Assembly (NCBI RefSeq): GCF_004745635.1
Contig: NZ_SRLB01000006.1
Coordinates: 310,001 to 374,000, forward strand
Direction of reading: 5' to 3'
From: Methylobacterium nonmethylotrophicum
Lineage (GTDB): Bacteria; Pseudomonadota; Alphaproteobacteria; Rhizobiales; Beijerinckiaceae
Length of the DNA: 64,000 bases
Shown in pieces: positions 17,754-26,248 of the stretch. Every line of letters begins with the position of its first letter. Positions within the stretch are counted from its first letter, which is position 1. The notes beneath the pieces were generated by a model that saw only the letters and a list, made by a program, of their open reading frames with translations, had not been told where the DNA came from and made no database searches. The translations under genes and the position numbers were made by a program.

Positions 17754-19067
17754 ATGTCCGACCTGTTCGCCTCCGCCGGTCTCGACCGCGACGCCCCGCG
17801 CCCCCTCGCCGATACCTTGCGGCCGACGGCCCTCGCCGAGGTGGTCGGCCAGGAGCACCTGACCGGGGAGGGCGGGGCGCTCACGCGGCTCCTGCGCGGC
17901 CGCAACCTCGGCTCCCTGATCCTGTGGGGGCCGCCCGGCACCGGCAAGACCACGGTGGCACGGCTCCTCGCCGGCGAGACCGACCTGCATTTCGAGCAGG
18001 TCTCGGCGATCTTTTCCGGCGTCGCCGAACTGCGAAAGGTGTTCGAGGCCGCCCGGGCCCGGCGGGCGGCGGGACGCGGCACGCTCCTCTTCGTCGACGA
18101 GATCCACCGCTTCAACCGGGCCCAGCTCGACGCCTTCCTGCCGGTGGTGGAGGACGGCACCGTGACGCTCGTGGGCGCCACCACCGAGAACCCGTCCTTC
18201 GAGCTGAACGCGGCGCTCCTCTCCCGCGCCCGGGTGCTGGTCTTCCGCGCCCTCGACGAGGCGGCGGTCGCCAAGCTCCTCGCCCGGGCCGAGGCGGTGA
18301 CCGGCCGGGCGCTGCCCCTCGACGAGGAAGCGCGCGCGGTGCTGGTGCGGATGGCCGACGGCGACGGGCGGGCGGCGCTCACGCTCGCCGAGGAGGTCTG
18401 GCGCTCGGTCGGGCCCGACGAGATCCTCGACGCCGCCCTGCTGCAGGAGCTGATCCAGCGCCGGGCGCCCGTCTACGACAAGGCGCAGGAGGGCCACTAC
18501 AACCTCATCAGCGCGCTTCACAAGACGATCCGCGGCTCGGATCCCGACGCCGCCCTGTACTATCTCTGCCGGATGCTGGATGCCGGCGAGGACCGGCTGT
18601 TCATCGCCCGCAGGCTGGTGCGGGCGGCGATCGAGGATGTGGGCCTCGCCGACCCGCAGGCCCTCGTGGTGGCGAATGCCGCCAAGGACGCCTTCGACTT
18701 CCTGGGGACGCCGGAAGGCGAATTGGCGCTGGCGCAGGCGGCGGTCTATCTCGCCACGGCCCCCAAATCGAACGCCCTCTACACCGCCTACAAGGCCGCG
18801 ACCCGGACCGCCAAGGAGCACGGCTCGCTGCCGCCACCCCGCACGATCCTCAATGCACCGACCAAGCTGATGCGCCGGCTCGGCTACGGCGAGGGCTACC
18901 GCTACGACCACGACGAGCCCGACGCCTTCTCGGGCCAGGATTACTGGCCGGAGCGGCTGGGGCGGCAGCGCTTCTACGCGCCGACCGACCGGGGCTTCGA
19001 GCGCCGCATCGCCGAGCGCCTGGACTGGTGGGAGGCCGCCCGCCGGGAGCGCGCCGGCGAGGGCTGA
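17754..19067 (+). CDS. rarA: Replication-associated recombination protein RarA (MgsA) AAA+ ATPase
   Basis: 437 aa from the ATG at 17754 (MSDLFASAGLDRDAPRPLAD). AAA+ motifs: Walker A LWGPPGTGKTTVARLL, Walker B LLFVDEIHRFNRAQ, sensor 1 LVGATTENPSFELN, then the RarA C-terminal tetramerisation region (YDKAQEGHYNLISALHKTIR, AVYLATAPKSNALYTAYKAA). Acts at stalled or gapped replication forks, interacting with SSB. An in-frame upstream extension to 17658 lacks conservation. Followed 101 bp later by an orphan parA. Confidence 0.95.
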   Translation: MSDLFASAGLDRDAPRPLADTLRPTALAEVVGQEHLTGEGGALTRLLRGRNLGSLILWGPPGTGKTTVARLLAGETDLHFEQVSAIFSGVAELRKVFEAARARRAAGRGTLLFVDEIHRFNRAQLDAFLPVVEDGTVTLVGATTENPSFELNAALLSRARVLVFRALDEAAVAKLLARAEAVTGRALPLDEEARAVLVRMADGDGRAALTLAEEVWRSVGPDEILDAALLQELIQRRAPVYDKAQEGHYNLISALHKTIRGSDPDAALYYLCRMLDAGEDRLFIARRLVRAAIEDVGLADPQALVVANAAKDAFDFLGTPEGELALAQAAVYLATAPKSNALYTAYKAATRTAKEHGSLPPPRTILNAPTKLMRRLGYGEGYRYDHDEPDAFSGQDYWPERLGRQRFYAPTDRGFERRIAERLDWWEAARRERAGEG

Positions 19068-19168
19068 TGACGGTTATGTGAACAACCCGACACTTCGCCG
19101 TTGACGCTGCGCCGGTCCTTAGGTCAGCCTGCGGGAATGAAACAGAATCTCCCGCACCGGCGGGCGCG

Positions 19169-19999
19169 ATGACGGCACGGGTGCTCTCCATCGCCAACTG
19201 CAAGGGCGGCACCGGCAAGACGACCTCCGCGGTTAACCTCGCGGCCGAGCTGGGTGCCAGGGGCTACCGGGTGCTGGTGGTCGATCTCGACCCGCAGGGC
19301 CATGCGGGACTGGGGCTCGGGGTCGCGGCGCAGCTCGGCTCGGCCAACGCCCACACGCCGCTGTGCCGGTCCGGGGCCAGCTACGCCGATGCCGTGCAGG
19401 GGACCGACGACGACAACGTCGCCATCGTGGCCGCCGACCGCAGCTTCGACGGGCAGCTCGCCAACAGTGACATCCGGTCCATCGCCGCGGCGCTGGCGCC
19501 CCTGCGCGACGCGCACGACCTGGTGCTGATCGACGTGCCGCCGGCCGCCGCCGCGCTCACGGTCTGCGCCCTGATGGCGAGCGACGGCGTGGTGATCCCC
19601 ACCACCCTCGATCCGCTCGGCCTCGAAGGCGTGCGCCAGTTCGCCCGCTCCTACCATGACACGATGCTGCGCTTCCGCGCCGCGCCCCTCGGCCTGGCGA
19701 TCGCGCCGATGCGCATCGACCTGCGCACCAATGTCGAGAAGGAGACCTTGGGGCTGCTCCGCACCGCCTTCGGGCCCGGCCAGATGGTACGGGGAGTGCG
19801 TACCGACGTGGCGGTGAGCGAGGCCTTCGCCCGACGTCAGCCCGTGCGGCGCTACCGCGGCCGCGCCCGGGCCGCCGAGGACTTTTCCGGCCTCGCCGAC
19901 GACCTGGTGCAGCGTTTCGGCATCGACTGCGTGGCGGCCTTCGCGGAGCCGGGCTACGGACGGCCGGAGGGGTTTTCGCGCGGCATCTCCTGGCGATGA
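19169..19999 (+). CDS. Orphan ParA/MinD-family ATPase
   Basis: 276 aa. Deviant Walker A KGGTGKTT at residues 12-19, switch I LVVDLDPQGHAG, Walker B-like LVLIDVPPAAAALT. These define ParA/Soj-type ATPases that dimerise on ATP and bind DNA or cargo. No parB, parS or replication gene is nearby, so a role in chromosome partition is not supported; a cargo-positioning ATPase is possible. The Arg-rich stretch RRYRGRARAAEDF near residue 231 could contact DNA. The C-terminal tail beyond about 255 is not part of the domain. Confidence 0.88.
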   Translation: MTARVLSIANCKGGTGKTTSAVNLAAELGARGYRVLVVDLDPQGHAGLGLGVAAQLGSANAHTPLCRSGASYADAVQGTDDDNVAIVAADRSFDGQLANSDIRSIAAALAPLRDAHDLVLIDVPPAAAALTVCALMASDGVVIPTTLDPLGLEGVRQFARSYHDTMLRFRAAPLGLAIAPMRIDLRTNVEKETLGLLRTAFGPGQMVRGVRTDVAVSEAFARRQPVRRYRGRARAAEDFSGLADDLVQRFGIDCVAAFAEPGYGRPEGFSRGISWR

Positions 20000-20080
20000 C
20001 GGAAATCTCCCGGAGCTGAGCCGCCGGCCCGTGCCTCGTCCGGCGTGACGGACGCCGCCGCGGGTGCTACGAGCCGGCGC

Positions 20081-21508
20081 ATGACGAAACCTCCCCATCG
20101 CGGCGGGTCCGGGCGGTCGCGGACCGGCCCGGGCGGATCAGCCTCGGGCCGCCCGCCGCGGGCCCGCACGGGACCGCGCAACACCGCCCGCGACGCCGCC
20201 CAGCGCGGCGCCGGCCCCGTCACCTACGGCCGCGACATGAGCGACGCGGATCCCTGGGCGCGGGACGAGGCGTCCGCCGGGCCCGGGGGCGCCGCACGGC
20301 CCCGAGCGCGATCCAGCAAGCCGCCCGCCGAACAACCCGCCGCCAGGGCGGCGACCCGCGGCCCGAGCCGCAGCGCGGAGGGCCGTCCGCCGGCAAGGCC
20401 GCGCCGGGACGAGCGGCCGGACGGCGTCGAGGCTCCGGGCCGCGGAGCCGCGGCGCCGAAGACTCCAGCCCCGACCCGGCGGGCCCTGCGCGAGGCGACC
20501 GCGGAGGCGCTGGCCACCGGGGTGCAGACCCTGGAGGTGACGCCGGACGAGGCCGGGATGCGCATCGACCGCTTCCTCTCGGCCCGGTTCCCGCAACTGC
20601 CCTTCACCCGGATCCAGAGCCTGGTGCGCAAGGGCGAGCTGCGCGTGAACGGCAAGCGCGCCAAGGCCGCCGACCGGGTCGAGCCCGGCGCCAGCGTGCG
20701 GGTGCCGCCCTTGAGCCTCGAGGCGCGCCCGCCGGCCCCGAACGCGGCCCGGGCGGAGGGCGACCTCGCCTTCCTGCGCTCCCTGATCCTCTACGAGGAC
20801 CAGGACATGATGGTGCTCAACAAGCCCTTCGGCCTCGCGGTCCAGGGCGGATCGGGCACGACCCGCCACGTCGACGGCCTGCTCGAGGCGATGCGGGACA
20901 AGGACGGCCAGAAGCCGCGCCTCGTCCACCGCCTCGACAAGGACACCGCGGGCTGCCTCATCGTCGCCAAGACCCGGCTCGCGGCGGCGACGCTCGCCAA
21001 GACCTTCCGGTCGCGGGCGGCGCGCAAGATCTACTGGGCGCTCGCCGCCGGCGTGCCGAAGGTGCGCCAGGGCCGGATCTCGACCTACCTCGCCAAGGAG
21101 GAGATCGGCGACGCCGATGCCCGCATGCGCGTCGCCAAGCACGGCGACGAGGGCGCGAGCCATGCGCTCACCTACTACGCCGTGGTCGATCAGGCCGGGC
21201 AGAAGCTCGCCTGGCTGTCGCTGAAGCCGGTCACCGGGCGCACGCACCAGCTGCGCGCCCACGCGGCCCATATCGGCCACCCGCTCGTCGGCGATCCGAA
21301 ATACTTCGACATCGAGAACTGGGAGCTGCCCGGCGGCCTGCAGAACCGCCTTCATCTTCTCGCGCGGCGCATCGTCATCCCGCATCCGCGCACCGCCAAG
21401 CCGGTCGACGTGACGGCGCCGCTGCCGCCCCACATGGCGCAGAGCTGGAACCTGCTCGGCTTCGACGCCGCGCGCTACGACCCGATCGTCGAGGCGCCGG
21501 AGGCGTGA
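20081..21508 (+). CDS. RluA-family 23S rRNA pseudouridine synthase
   Basis: About 475 aa from the ATG at 20081. The first ~155 residues are a disordered Arg/Pro/Ala-rich arm; then an S4 RNA-binding domain (MRIDRFLSARFPQLPFTRIQ, KGELRVNGKRAK) and the pseudouridine synthase domain with the catalytic Asp in LVHRLDKDTAGCLIVAKT. The C-terminal GRTHQLRAHAAHIGHPLVGD is typical of RluC/RluD. Modifies uridines in 23S rRNA; the exact sites are unknown. Alternative starts are a GTG at 20045 and an ATG at 20237. The tail is unusually long for the family. Confidence 0.92.
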   Translation: MTKPPHRGGSGRSRTGPGGSASGRPPRARTGPRNTARDAAQRGAGPVTYGRDMSDADPWARDEASAGPGGAARPRARSSKPPAEQPAARAATRGPSRSAEGRPPARPRRDERPDGVEAPGRGAAAPKTPAPTRRALREATAEALATGVQTLEVTPDEAGMRIDRFLSARFPQLPFTRIQSLVRKGELRVNGKRAKAADRVEPGASVRVPPLSLEARPPAPNAARAEGDLAFLRSLILYEDQDMMVLNKPFGLAVQGGSGTTRHVDGLLEAMRDKDGQKPRLVHRLDKDTAGCLIVAKTRLAAATLAKTFRSRAARKIYWALAAGVPKVRQGRISTYLAKEEIGDADARMRVAKHGDEGASHALTYYAVVDQAGQKLAWLSLKPVTGRTHQLRAHAAHIGHPLVGDPKYFDIENWELPGGLQNRLHLLARRIVIPHPRTAKPVDVTAPLPPHMAQSWNLLGFDAARYDPIVEAPEA

Positions 21509-21642
21509 CCCGGAGGTCACCCGCGGGGACCTGCCCTGCGGGGAACCCTTGGCAGGATAGCCCCGCGCCTTATTCTCGTGCGGGCCGTCGCGACCACGGC
21601 GTCAGCGCGGGCTCGCGGCCCGTCCGGAGTGAGACCAGCCAG

Positions 21643-22092
21643 ATGAGACCCGCCGCGCTCGCCAGCCTCGGCCTGATCGGATTCCTCGCTGTCGCGACTC
21701 AAGCGGTGGCACAGGCCCAGCCGGCCCCCGCGTCTCCGGCGACCAAGCCCGAGCCGGCCGCGGCCCAAGGGGCGCCCCCGGCCCAAGGCGCGCCCGCGGC
21801 GGCCCGGCCGGATGGCAGGCCCGCGGACGGGCGCGCGGCGCCCGCGGACGGGCGCGCGGCGCCCGCGGACGGGCGCGCGGCGCCCGCGGACGGGCGGGCG
21901 CCCGAGGCGAGGCCGGCCGCGCCGGAACGCGCCGCGACGCCGCGCCGCCGCCGCCCGACCTACGCCGCCTGCAACCGCGCCTCGCAGCGGCGCAGCCTCA
22001 AGGGCGGCGCACGCCGCCGCTTCCTGATCCGCTGCCGCCTGGGTTATGAGCGGATCCAGCCGGGTCAGCCGGCCCGCGCCACCAAGCCCTGA
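21643..22092 (+). CDS. Exported PsiF-like protein with a repetitive linker
   Basis: 149 aa from the ATG at 21643. Signal peptide (LASLGLIGFLAVATQAVAQA), a Pro/Ala-rich linker containing three copies of PADGRAA plus a fourth partial one, and a C-terminal segment YAACNRASQRRSLKGGARRR followed by FLIRCRLG. The CN..A....LKG..R..F...C spacing resembles the PsiF repeat of phosphate-starvation-induced periplasmic proteins; only one repeat is present, so the match is moderate. Periplasmic location is inferred. It sits between the RluA-family gene and a HAD hydrolase gene. Confidence 0.75.
   Translation: MRPAALASLGLIGFLAVATQAVAQAQPAPASPATKPEPAAAQGAPPAQGAPAAARPDGRPADGRAAPADGRAAPADGRAAPADGRAPEARPAAPERAATPRRRRPTYAACNRASQRRSLKGGARRRFLIRCRLGYERIQPGQPARATKP
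21820..21900 (+). repeat. 21-bp coding minisatellite
   Basis: About three full copies of GACGGGCGCGCGGCGCCCGC plus one base (21-bp period), with a degenerate fourth, inside the PsiF-like gene. Each unit encodes a seven-residue PADGRAA block, so copy-number change keeps the frame. Confidence 0.8.
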
Positions 22093-22155
22093 GGGACCGG
22101 CCGGGCCCCACGCCCCGCGCGGAACGAGGCGGCCCTGACCCGTGATCCTGCACCG

Positions 22156-22818
22156 ATGATCCTGATCGTCTTCGACGTCGACGGCACCCTCGTCGACAGC
22201 CAGCACATGATCGTGGCGGCGCAAGCCGAGGCCTTCGCGGCGGTCGGGCTGCCGGCGCCGACGCGGGAGCGCTCCCTGTCGGTGGTCGGGCTGTCGCTGC
22301 CGCAGGCCTTCACCGCCCTCGTCGGCGCCGACGGGCCGGTCGCCGCCCTGTCGGAGGCCTACAAGCAGGCCTTCAGCCGCCTGCGCATGCGGGCCGAGAT
22401 CCGCGAGGCGCTGTTTCCGGGCGCCGCCGGGCTGCTGGCGCGGCTCAACCGCGAGCCGGCCGTGCAGCTCGGCATCGCCACCGGCAAGTCCCGCCGCGGC
22501 GTCGACCACCTGATCGCCGTGCATGGCTGGGAGGGCTGGTTCGCCACCGTGCAGACCGCCGACGACGCCCCCTCGAAGCCCCATCCGGCGATGCTCGAGC
22601 AGGCGATGGCCGAGACCGGGATCGCGCCCGCCGCGACCGTGATGATCGGCGACTCGACCTACGACATGGCGATGGCGCGCGGCGCCCGCGTCACCGCCCT
22701 CGGGGTCGCCTGGGGCTACCATACCCCCGAGGCCCTGCGGGCCGCCGGGGCGCAGGCCGTGGTGGAGAGCTTCGCTGCCCTGGAGGCCGCCCTGAGCGAG
22801 CGGATCGCGGCAGCCTGA
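22156..22818 (+). CDS. HAD-superfamily hydrolase, phosphoglycolate-phosphatase-like
   Basis: 220 aa. HAD motif I IVFDVDGTLVDSQ at 4-16 (nucleophile Asp), motif II LGIATGKSRRGVD, motif III Lys in SKPHPAMLEQAM and motif IV MIGDSTYDMAMARGA. A helical cap is inserted after motif I (subfamily IA). Gph/PpaX-like; likely removes phosphate from phosphoglycolate or a small sugar phosphate, the exact substrate being unknown. It precedes the ATP12 gene by 43 bp, as commonly seen in Alphaproteobacteria, and probably shares its transcript. Confidence 0.93.
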   Translation: MILIVFDVDGTLVDSQHMIVAAQAEAFAAVGLPAPTRERSLSVVGLSLPQAFTALVGADGPVAALSEAYKQAFSRLRMRAEIREALFPGAAGLLARLNREPAVQLGIATGKSRRGVDHLIAVHGWEGWFATVQTADDAPSKPHPAMLEQAMAETGIAPAATVMIGDSTYDMAMARGARVTALGVAWGYHTPEALRAAGAQAVVESFAALEAALSERIAAA

Positions 22819-22861
22819 GCGCGCCTCGCAACCGCCGGGACCGAACCCTATCTCTTCGTCC

Positions 22862-23662
22862 ATGACGAAGCCGACGACCAACGACGTGACCCGCGACTGG
22901 CTCGGGGACCCGGAGGCTCAGCCCGACCCGGTCCGCGCCGCCCGCCACTCCGCCAAGCCCGCGCTGCCGAAGCGATTCTACACGGCGGCCGGCGTCGCGC
23001 CGGCCGAGGACGGCTACCGCCTCGTCCTCGACGGCCGCCCGGCCCACACTCCCGCCCGCCGCCGCCTCGCGGTGCCGCAGGCGGCCCTCGCCGAGGCGCT
23101 GGCCGAGGAATGGAGCGCCCAGGCCGAGTTCATCGATCCCGCGCGCATGCCGCTCACCCGCCTCGTCAACTCGGCCCTCGACGGGGTGGCGGAGCGGCGG
23201 GAGGCGGTGGTGGACGACCTTGCGGCCTATGCGGGGTCCGACCTCGTCGTCTACCGGGCCGGGGACCCGGCGCGCCTGGTGGCGGCGCAGGGCGCGGCCT
23301 GGGACCCGGTTCTGGCCTGGGCACACGAGGTTCTGGGGGCCCGGTTCATGCTGAGCGAGGGGGTGATGCACGTCACCCAGCCTGAGGCGTCGCTCCAGGC
23401 GGTGCGCCGGGCAGTCGAGGCGGTAGAGAGCCCGATCGCGCTCGCGGCCCTGCACTCGATGACGACGCTGACCGGCTCGGTCCTGATCGCGCTCGCCGTC
23501 CTGCACGGCCGGCTGACGCCGCAGGAGGCCTGGGCGGCGGCCCATGTCGACGAGACCTTCCAGGCCGAGGTGTGGGGCCGGGACGCGGAGGCCGAGGCGC
23601 GTCTCGCCGGCCGGCGCACCGAGTTCGAGGCGGCGGCGCGCGTCGCCTCGCTCAGCGCCTGA
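22862..23662 (+). CDS. ATP12-family F1-ATPase assembly chaperone
   Basis: 266 aa. ATP12 family features: KRFYTAAGVAPAEDGYRLVL near the N-terminus, LDGRPAHTPARRRLAVP, EWSAQAEFIDPARMPLTRLV, DLAAYAGSDLVVYRAG (substrate-binding) and GSVLIALAVLHGRLTPQEAW. In mitochondria and Alphaproteobacteria it assists assembly of the F1 alpha subunit. Full length. Preceded by a HAD phosphatase gene on the same strand. No anomalies. Confidence 0.95.
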   Translation: MTKPTTNDVTRDWLGDPEAQPDPVRAARHSAKPALPKRFYTAAGVAPAEDGYRLVLDGRPAHTPARRRLAVPQAALAEALAEEWSAQAEFIDPARMPLTRLVNSALDGVAERREAVVDDLAAYAGSDLVVYRAGDPARLVAAQGAAWDPVLAWAHEVLGARFMLSEGVMHVTQPEASLQAVRRAVEAVESPIALAALHSMTTLTGSVLIALAVLHGRLTPQEAWAAAHVDETFQAEVWGRDAEAEARLAGRRTEFEAAARVASLSA

Positions 23663-23709
23663 GCGACCGGAGCCTGCCGCCCCGGCCATGCCGCTTGGCT
23701 TCCGCGCGC

Positions 23710-24000
23710 CTATTTCCGCAGCGTGCCGGTGGCGATGTCGGCCATCGGGTCGATCATCTGCGGCACCGACGGGGTGAAGGCCACGAGACCGCTCGTCTCG
23801 ACGGCGCGGATGTCGACCTCGGCGCCCGGCGCCATGCGGGGCAGGGCGGCGAAGAGCGGCAGTCCGGCCGGCACGCTCTCGGAGAAGCCCGGCACGTCGA
23901 CGGGCGTGATGCCGGCCTGATCGAGGGTGGTGCCCCCGGCGCGGGCGGCGGCGGAGCCGGCCAGGACGAGGCCGGCCGCGATGACGGTCTTGACAAGCAT
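23710..24000 (-). CDS. Small exported protein of unknown function
   Basis: 96 aa from the ATG at 24000. Signal peptide MLVKTVIAAGLVLAGSAAAR with cleavage near ARA-G. The mature ~75 residues include DQAGITPVDVPGFSESVPAG and a hydrophobic stretch, with no cysteine and no known motif. Probably periplasmic. It reads in the same direction as the small gene at 24089-24406, 88 bp away, and may share its promoter. Family not recognised. Confidence 0.7.
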   Translation of the reverse strand: MLVKTVIAAGLVLAGSAAARAGGTTLDQAGITPVDVPGFSESVPAGLPLFAALPRMAPGAEVDIRAVETSGLVAFTPSVPQMIDPMADIATGTLRK

Positions 24001-24088
24001 CTCCGGGTCTCCGGTGCGTGGATTATCGGGGCAACGCAACTCTCGCCAAGACAACGCACGAACCTCGGCCGCGGTTCTCGCAAAAAGC

Positions 24089-24406
24089 TTATCCGGCGAC
24101 CCGCCAGCCCTGGTCCGGCACGGACGCGACGGCCGGCAGCTGGTGGAAGAGGTGGAAGCCGCAGGTCTCGGCGCCGTGCTCGGCCACCGCGGCCGAGAAG
24201 CCGGGCGGCGCCTCGGACGGGGCGCTGATGCTGCCGGCGTAGCTCCAGGCCTCGCCGGTGATGAAGGCCGGCACCGGAAAGTCGTTCGGCACCGCGCAGA
24301 CCAGCTCCGGCTCCGCGCGCCGGCGAAACAGGTTGTAGGTCGGCCACCGCCGCACCGTGCGCGGCCGCGCGCGTGTGGTTCCAGAGCCCACGCTGCTCGC
24401 AATCAT
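24089..24406 (-). CDS. Small conserved-looking protein of unknown function
   Basis: 105 aa from the ATG at 24406 (MIASSVGSGTTRARPRTVRR). Basic N-terminus, then TYNLFRRRAEPELVCAVPND, FPVPAFITGEAWSYAG and CGFHLFHQLPAVASV. Similar short proteins with the YNLFRR..ELVCAVP pattern are known from Methylobacterium and relatives, with no function assigned. An upstream in-frame extension to 24661 crosses the AT-rich serine-cycle control region and is rejected. It lies divergent from sga. Confidence 0.65.
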   Translation of the reverse strand: MIASSVGSGTTRARPRTVRRWPTYNLFRRRAEPELVCAVPNDFPVPAFITGEAWSYAGSISAPSEAPPGFSAAVAEHGAETCGFHLFHQLPAVASVPDQGWRVAG

Positions 24407-24891
24407 GAGCGGTCTCCCCCCGGTTCCGGCCCGCTGCATCTTGAGGCCGATGCATATCCGTCGAGCCCGGAACCGCTGATCACATTCGATAAGTTTTCGT
24501 TGTTTTCTGGGCAATACTGCCTGTACGGCCGAGCCTTGACTAAGCCATTGCGGCGGAAGGCGCAACCGCCTACCCCTTTCGGCCAAGCCTAGTGGCCTAC
24601 GCGTCCGGTCTTTGCGAATTCCGAATTTCCGCGAATTCCAAATTTTTGAAGATGGGCCCAAGTTTTTTCAATTTTCCTTCTGGACTCCGCGCCCGCATAG
24701 TCGCGCCGACGCGGCGGGCCGGCGGCACGGGCGGCGATGAACGACGCGGTGACCTTTGGGGCATTGCGTCCGTCACACACCCATGACGACACTCGTCGGC
24801 CGCCTCCTCGCACGGCCGACACGACCGAGCGCGCCGATTTTCAGGAAGCGGACGACGGAAACCGTCCGAACACGAGAGGCTGGAGGACACC
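24407..24891. promoter_or_regulatory. Serine-cycle operon control region
   Basis: 485-bp gap between a divergent small gene and sga, noticeably richer in A+T than its surroundings at 24470-24530 and 24605-24680. It must carry the promoter of the serine-cycle operon. In M. extorquens the LysR-type regulator QscR acts upstream of sga (established knowledge). The direct repeats at 24614-24645 are the best binding-site candidates. An SD, GGAGGA at 24882-24887, precedes the sga ATG by four bases. The -35/-10 pair could not be fixed. Confidence 0.65.
24614..24645. repeat. 15-bp direct repeats upstream of sga
   Basis: GCGAATTCCGAATTT (24614-24628) and GCGAATTCCAAATTT (24631-24645) differ at one base and are offset by 17 bp. 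Each contains an inner GAATTC palindrome. Confidence 0.7.
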
Positions 24892-26079
24892 ATGGCAGGA
24901 TCGAGACGCCCGGGCCGCAACTTCCTGTTCGTTCCGGGCCCGACCAACGTGCCGGAGCGGGTCCAGCGCGCGATGATCGTGCCGATGGAAGACCACCGCT
25001 CGTCCTCCTTTCCCGAGCTGACACGGCCACTGTTCGAGGACACGAAGGCGATCTTCAAGTCCCGCGAGGGTCAGATCTTCCTGTTCCCGTCGAGCGGCAC
25101 CGGCGCCTGGGAGGCGGCGCTCACCAACACGCTCTCCCCCGGCGACCGGGTCCTGGCGCCGCGCTTCGGCCAGTTCAGCACCCTGTGGATCGACCTCGCC
25201 CAGCGGGTCGGCCTCGACGTCGTGATCCAGGACGAGGAATGGGGCGCCGGCGCCGATCCGGCGCGGATCGAGGAGGCCCTGCGGGCCGACCGCGAGCACC
25301 GGATCAAGGCGGTGCTGGTGGTCCACAACGAGACCGCCACCGGCGTCACCTCGGATATCGGCGCGGTGCGGCGGGCGATCGACGCGGCGGGCCATCCGGC
25401 GATGCTCTACGTCGACGGCGTCTCGTCGATCGGCAGCATCGACTTCCGCGCCGACGAATGGGGCGTCGACTGCGCCATCACCGGCTCGCAGAAGGGGCTG
25501 ATGCTGCCGGCGGGCCTCGGCATCGTCTGCGCCAGCAGGCGCGCGCTCGAGGCCGCCAAGACCGCCGAGTGCCGGCGCGCCTATTTCGACTTCGCCGACC
25601 AGACCAAGGCCAACGCCACCGGCTACTTCCCCTACACCCCGCCGCTGCCGCTGCTCTACGGCCTGCGCGAGGCCCTGCGCTGCCTGTCGGAGGAGGGGCT
25701 GGAGCAGGTCGTCGCCCGCCACCGGCGGCTGGCCGACGGCGCCCGCGCGGCGGTGCGGGCCTGGGGCCTGACGCTCTGCGCGAAGGATCCGAAGTGGCAT
25801 TCCGATACGGTGAGCGCCGTGATGGTGCCGGAGGGGATCAACGGCGCCGAGGTGATCGACATCGCCTATCGCCGCTACGACCTCGCCCTCGGGGCCGGCC
25901 TGTCGAAGGTCGCCGGCAAGCTCTTCCGCATCGGCCATCTCGGCGACCTCAACGAGCTGATGCTGCTCGGCGCGCTCTCCGGCTGCGAGATGGCGATGCG
26001 GGATGCCGGCATCCGGATCGAGCCGGGAAGCGGCGTCGCGGCGGCGCAGGAGCAGTTCCGGAAGGGACGGGAGGGTTAG
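24892..26079 (+). CDS. sga: Serine--glyoxylate aminotransferase
   Basis: 395 aa. Class V aminotransferase; NFLFVPGPTNVPERVQ at the start, PLP lysine K201 in CAITGSQKGLMLPAG, DGVSSIGSIDF before it. Converts serine plus glyoxylate to hydroxypyruvate plus glycine, the step that regenerates the C1 acceptor in the serine cycle. First gene of the serine-cycle cluster, order as in M. extorquens. Strong SD (GGAGGA). It is followed by a large palindrome and then hprA. Confidence 0.97.
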   Translation: MAGSRRPGRNFLFVPGPTNVPERVQRAMIVPMEDHRSSSFPELTRPLFEDTKAIFKSREGQIFLFPSSGTGAWEAALTNTLSPGDRVLAPRFGQFSTLWIDLAQRVGLDVVIQDEEWGAGADPARIEEALRADREHRIKAVLVVHNETATGVTSDIGAVRRAIDAAGHPAMLYVDGVSSIGSIDFRADEWGVDCAITGSQKGLMLPAGLGIVCASRRALEAAKTAECRRAYFDFADQTKANATGYFPYTPPLPLLYGLREALRCLSEEGLEQVVARHRRLADGARAAVRAWGLTLCAKDPKWHSDTVSAVMVPEGINGAEVIDIAYRRYDLALGAGLSKVAGKLFRIGHLGDLNELMLLGALSGCEMAMRDAGIRIEPGSGVAAAQEQFRKGREG

Positions 26080-26085
26080 GCGTTT

Positions 26086-26136
26086 CTCCCTCCCCGGGCG
26101 ATTCCGGGCAAGCCCGGGATCGCCCGGGGAGGGGAG
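26086..26136. repeat. Palindrome between sga and hprA
   Basis: CTCCCTCCCCGGGCGATTCC plus GGGC (26086-26109) pairs with GCCCGGGATCGCCCGGGGAG plus GGGAG (26112-26136), allowing one mismatch and one bulged base. Six bases after the sga stop. Acts as terminator, mRNA 3'-end protector, or is a REP-like repeat. Confidence 0.7.
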
Positions 26137-26248
26137 TGCGCTCTATCCGTGAAACCGGCTGCCCCGCCCCGGCCCGCCATGCCATTCTGACGCGCCACGC
26201 CCCGCTCCCGCGCCGGAGCGATGATTCGGAAGCCCGCCGGAGACCGAC

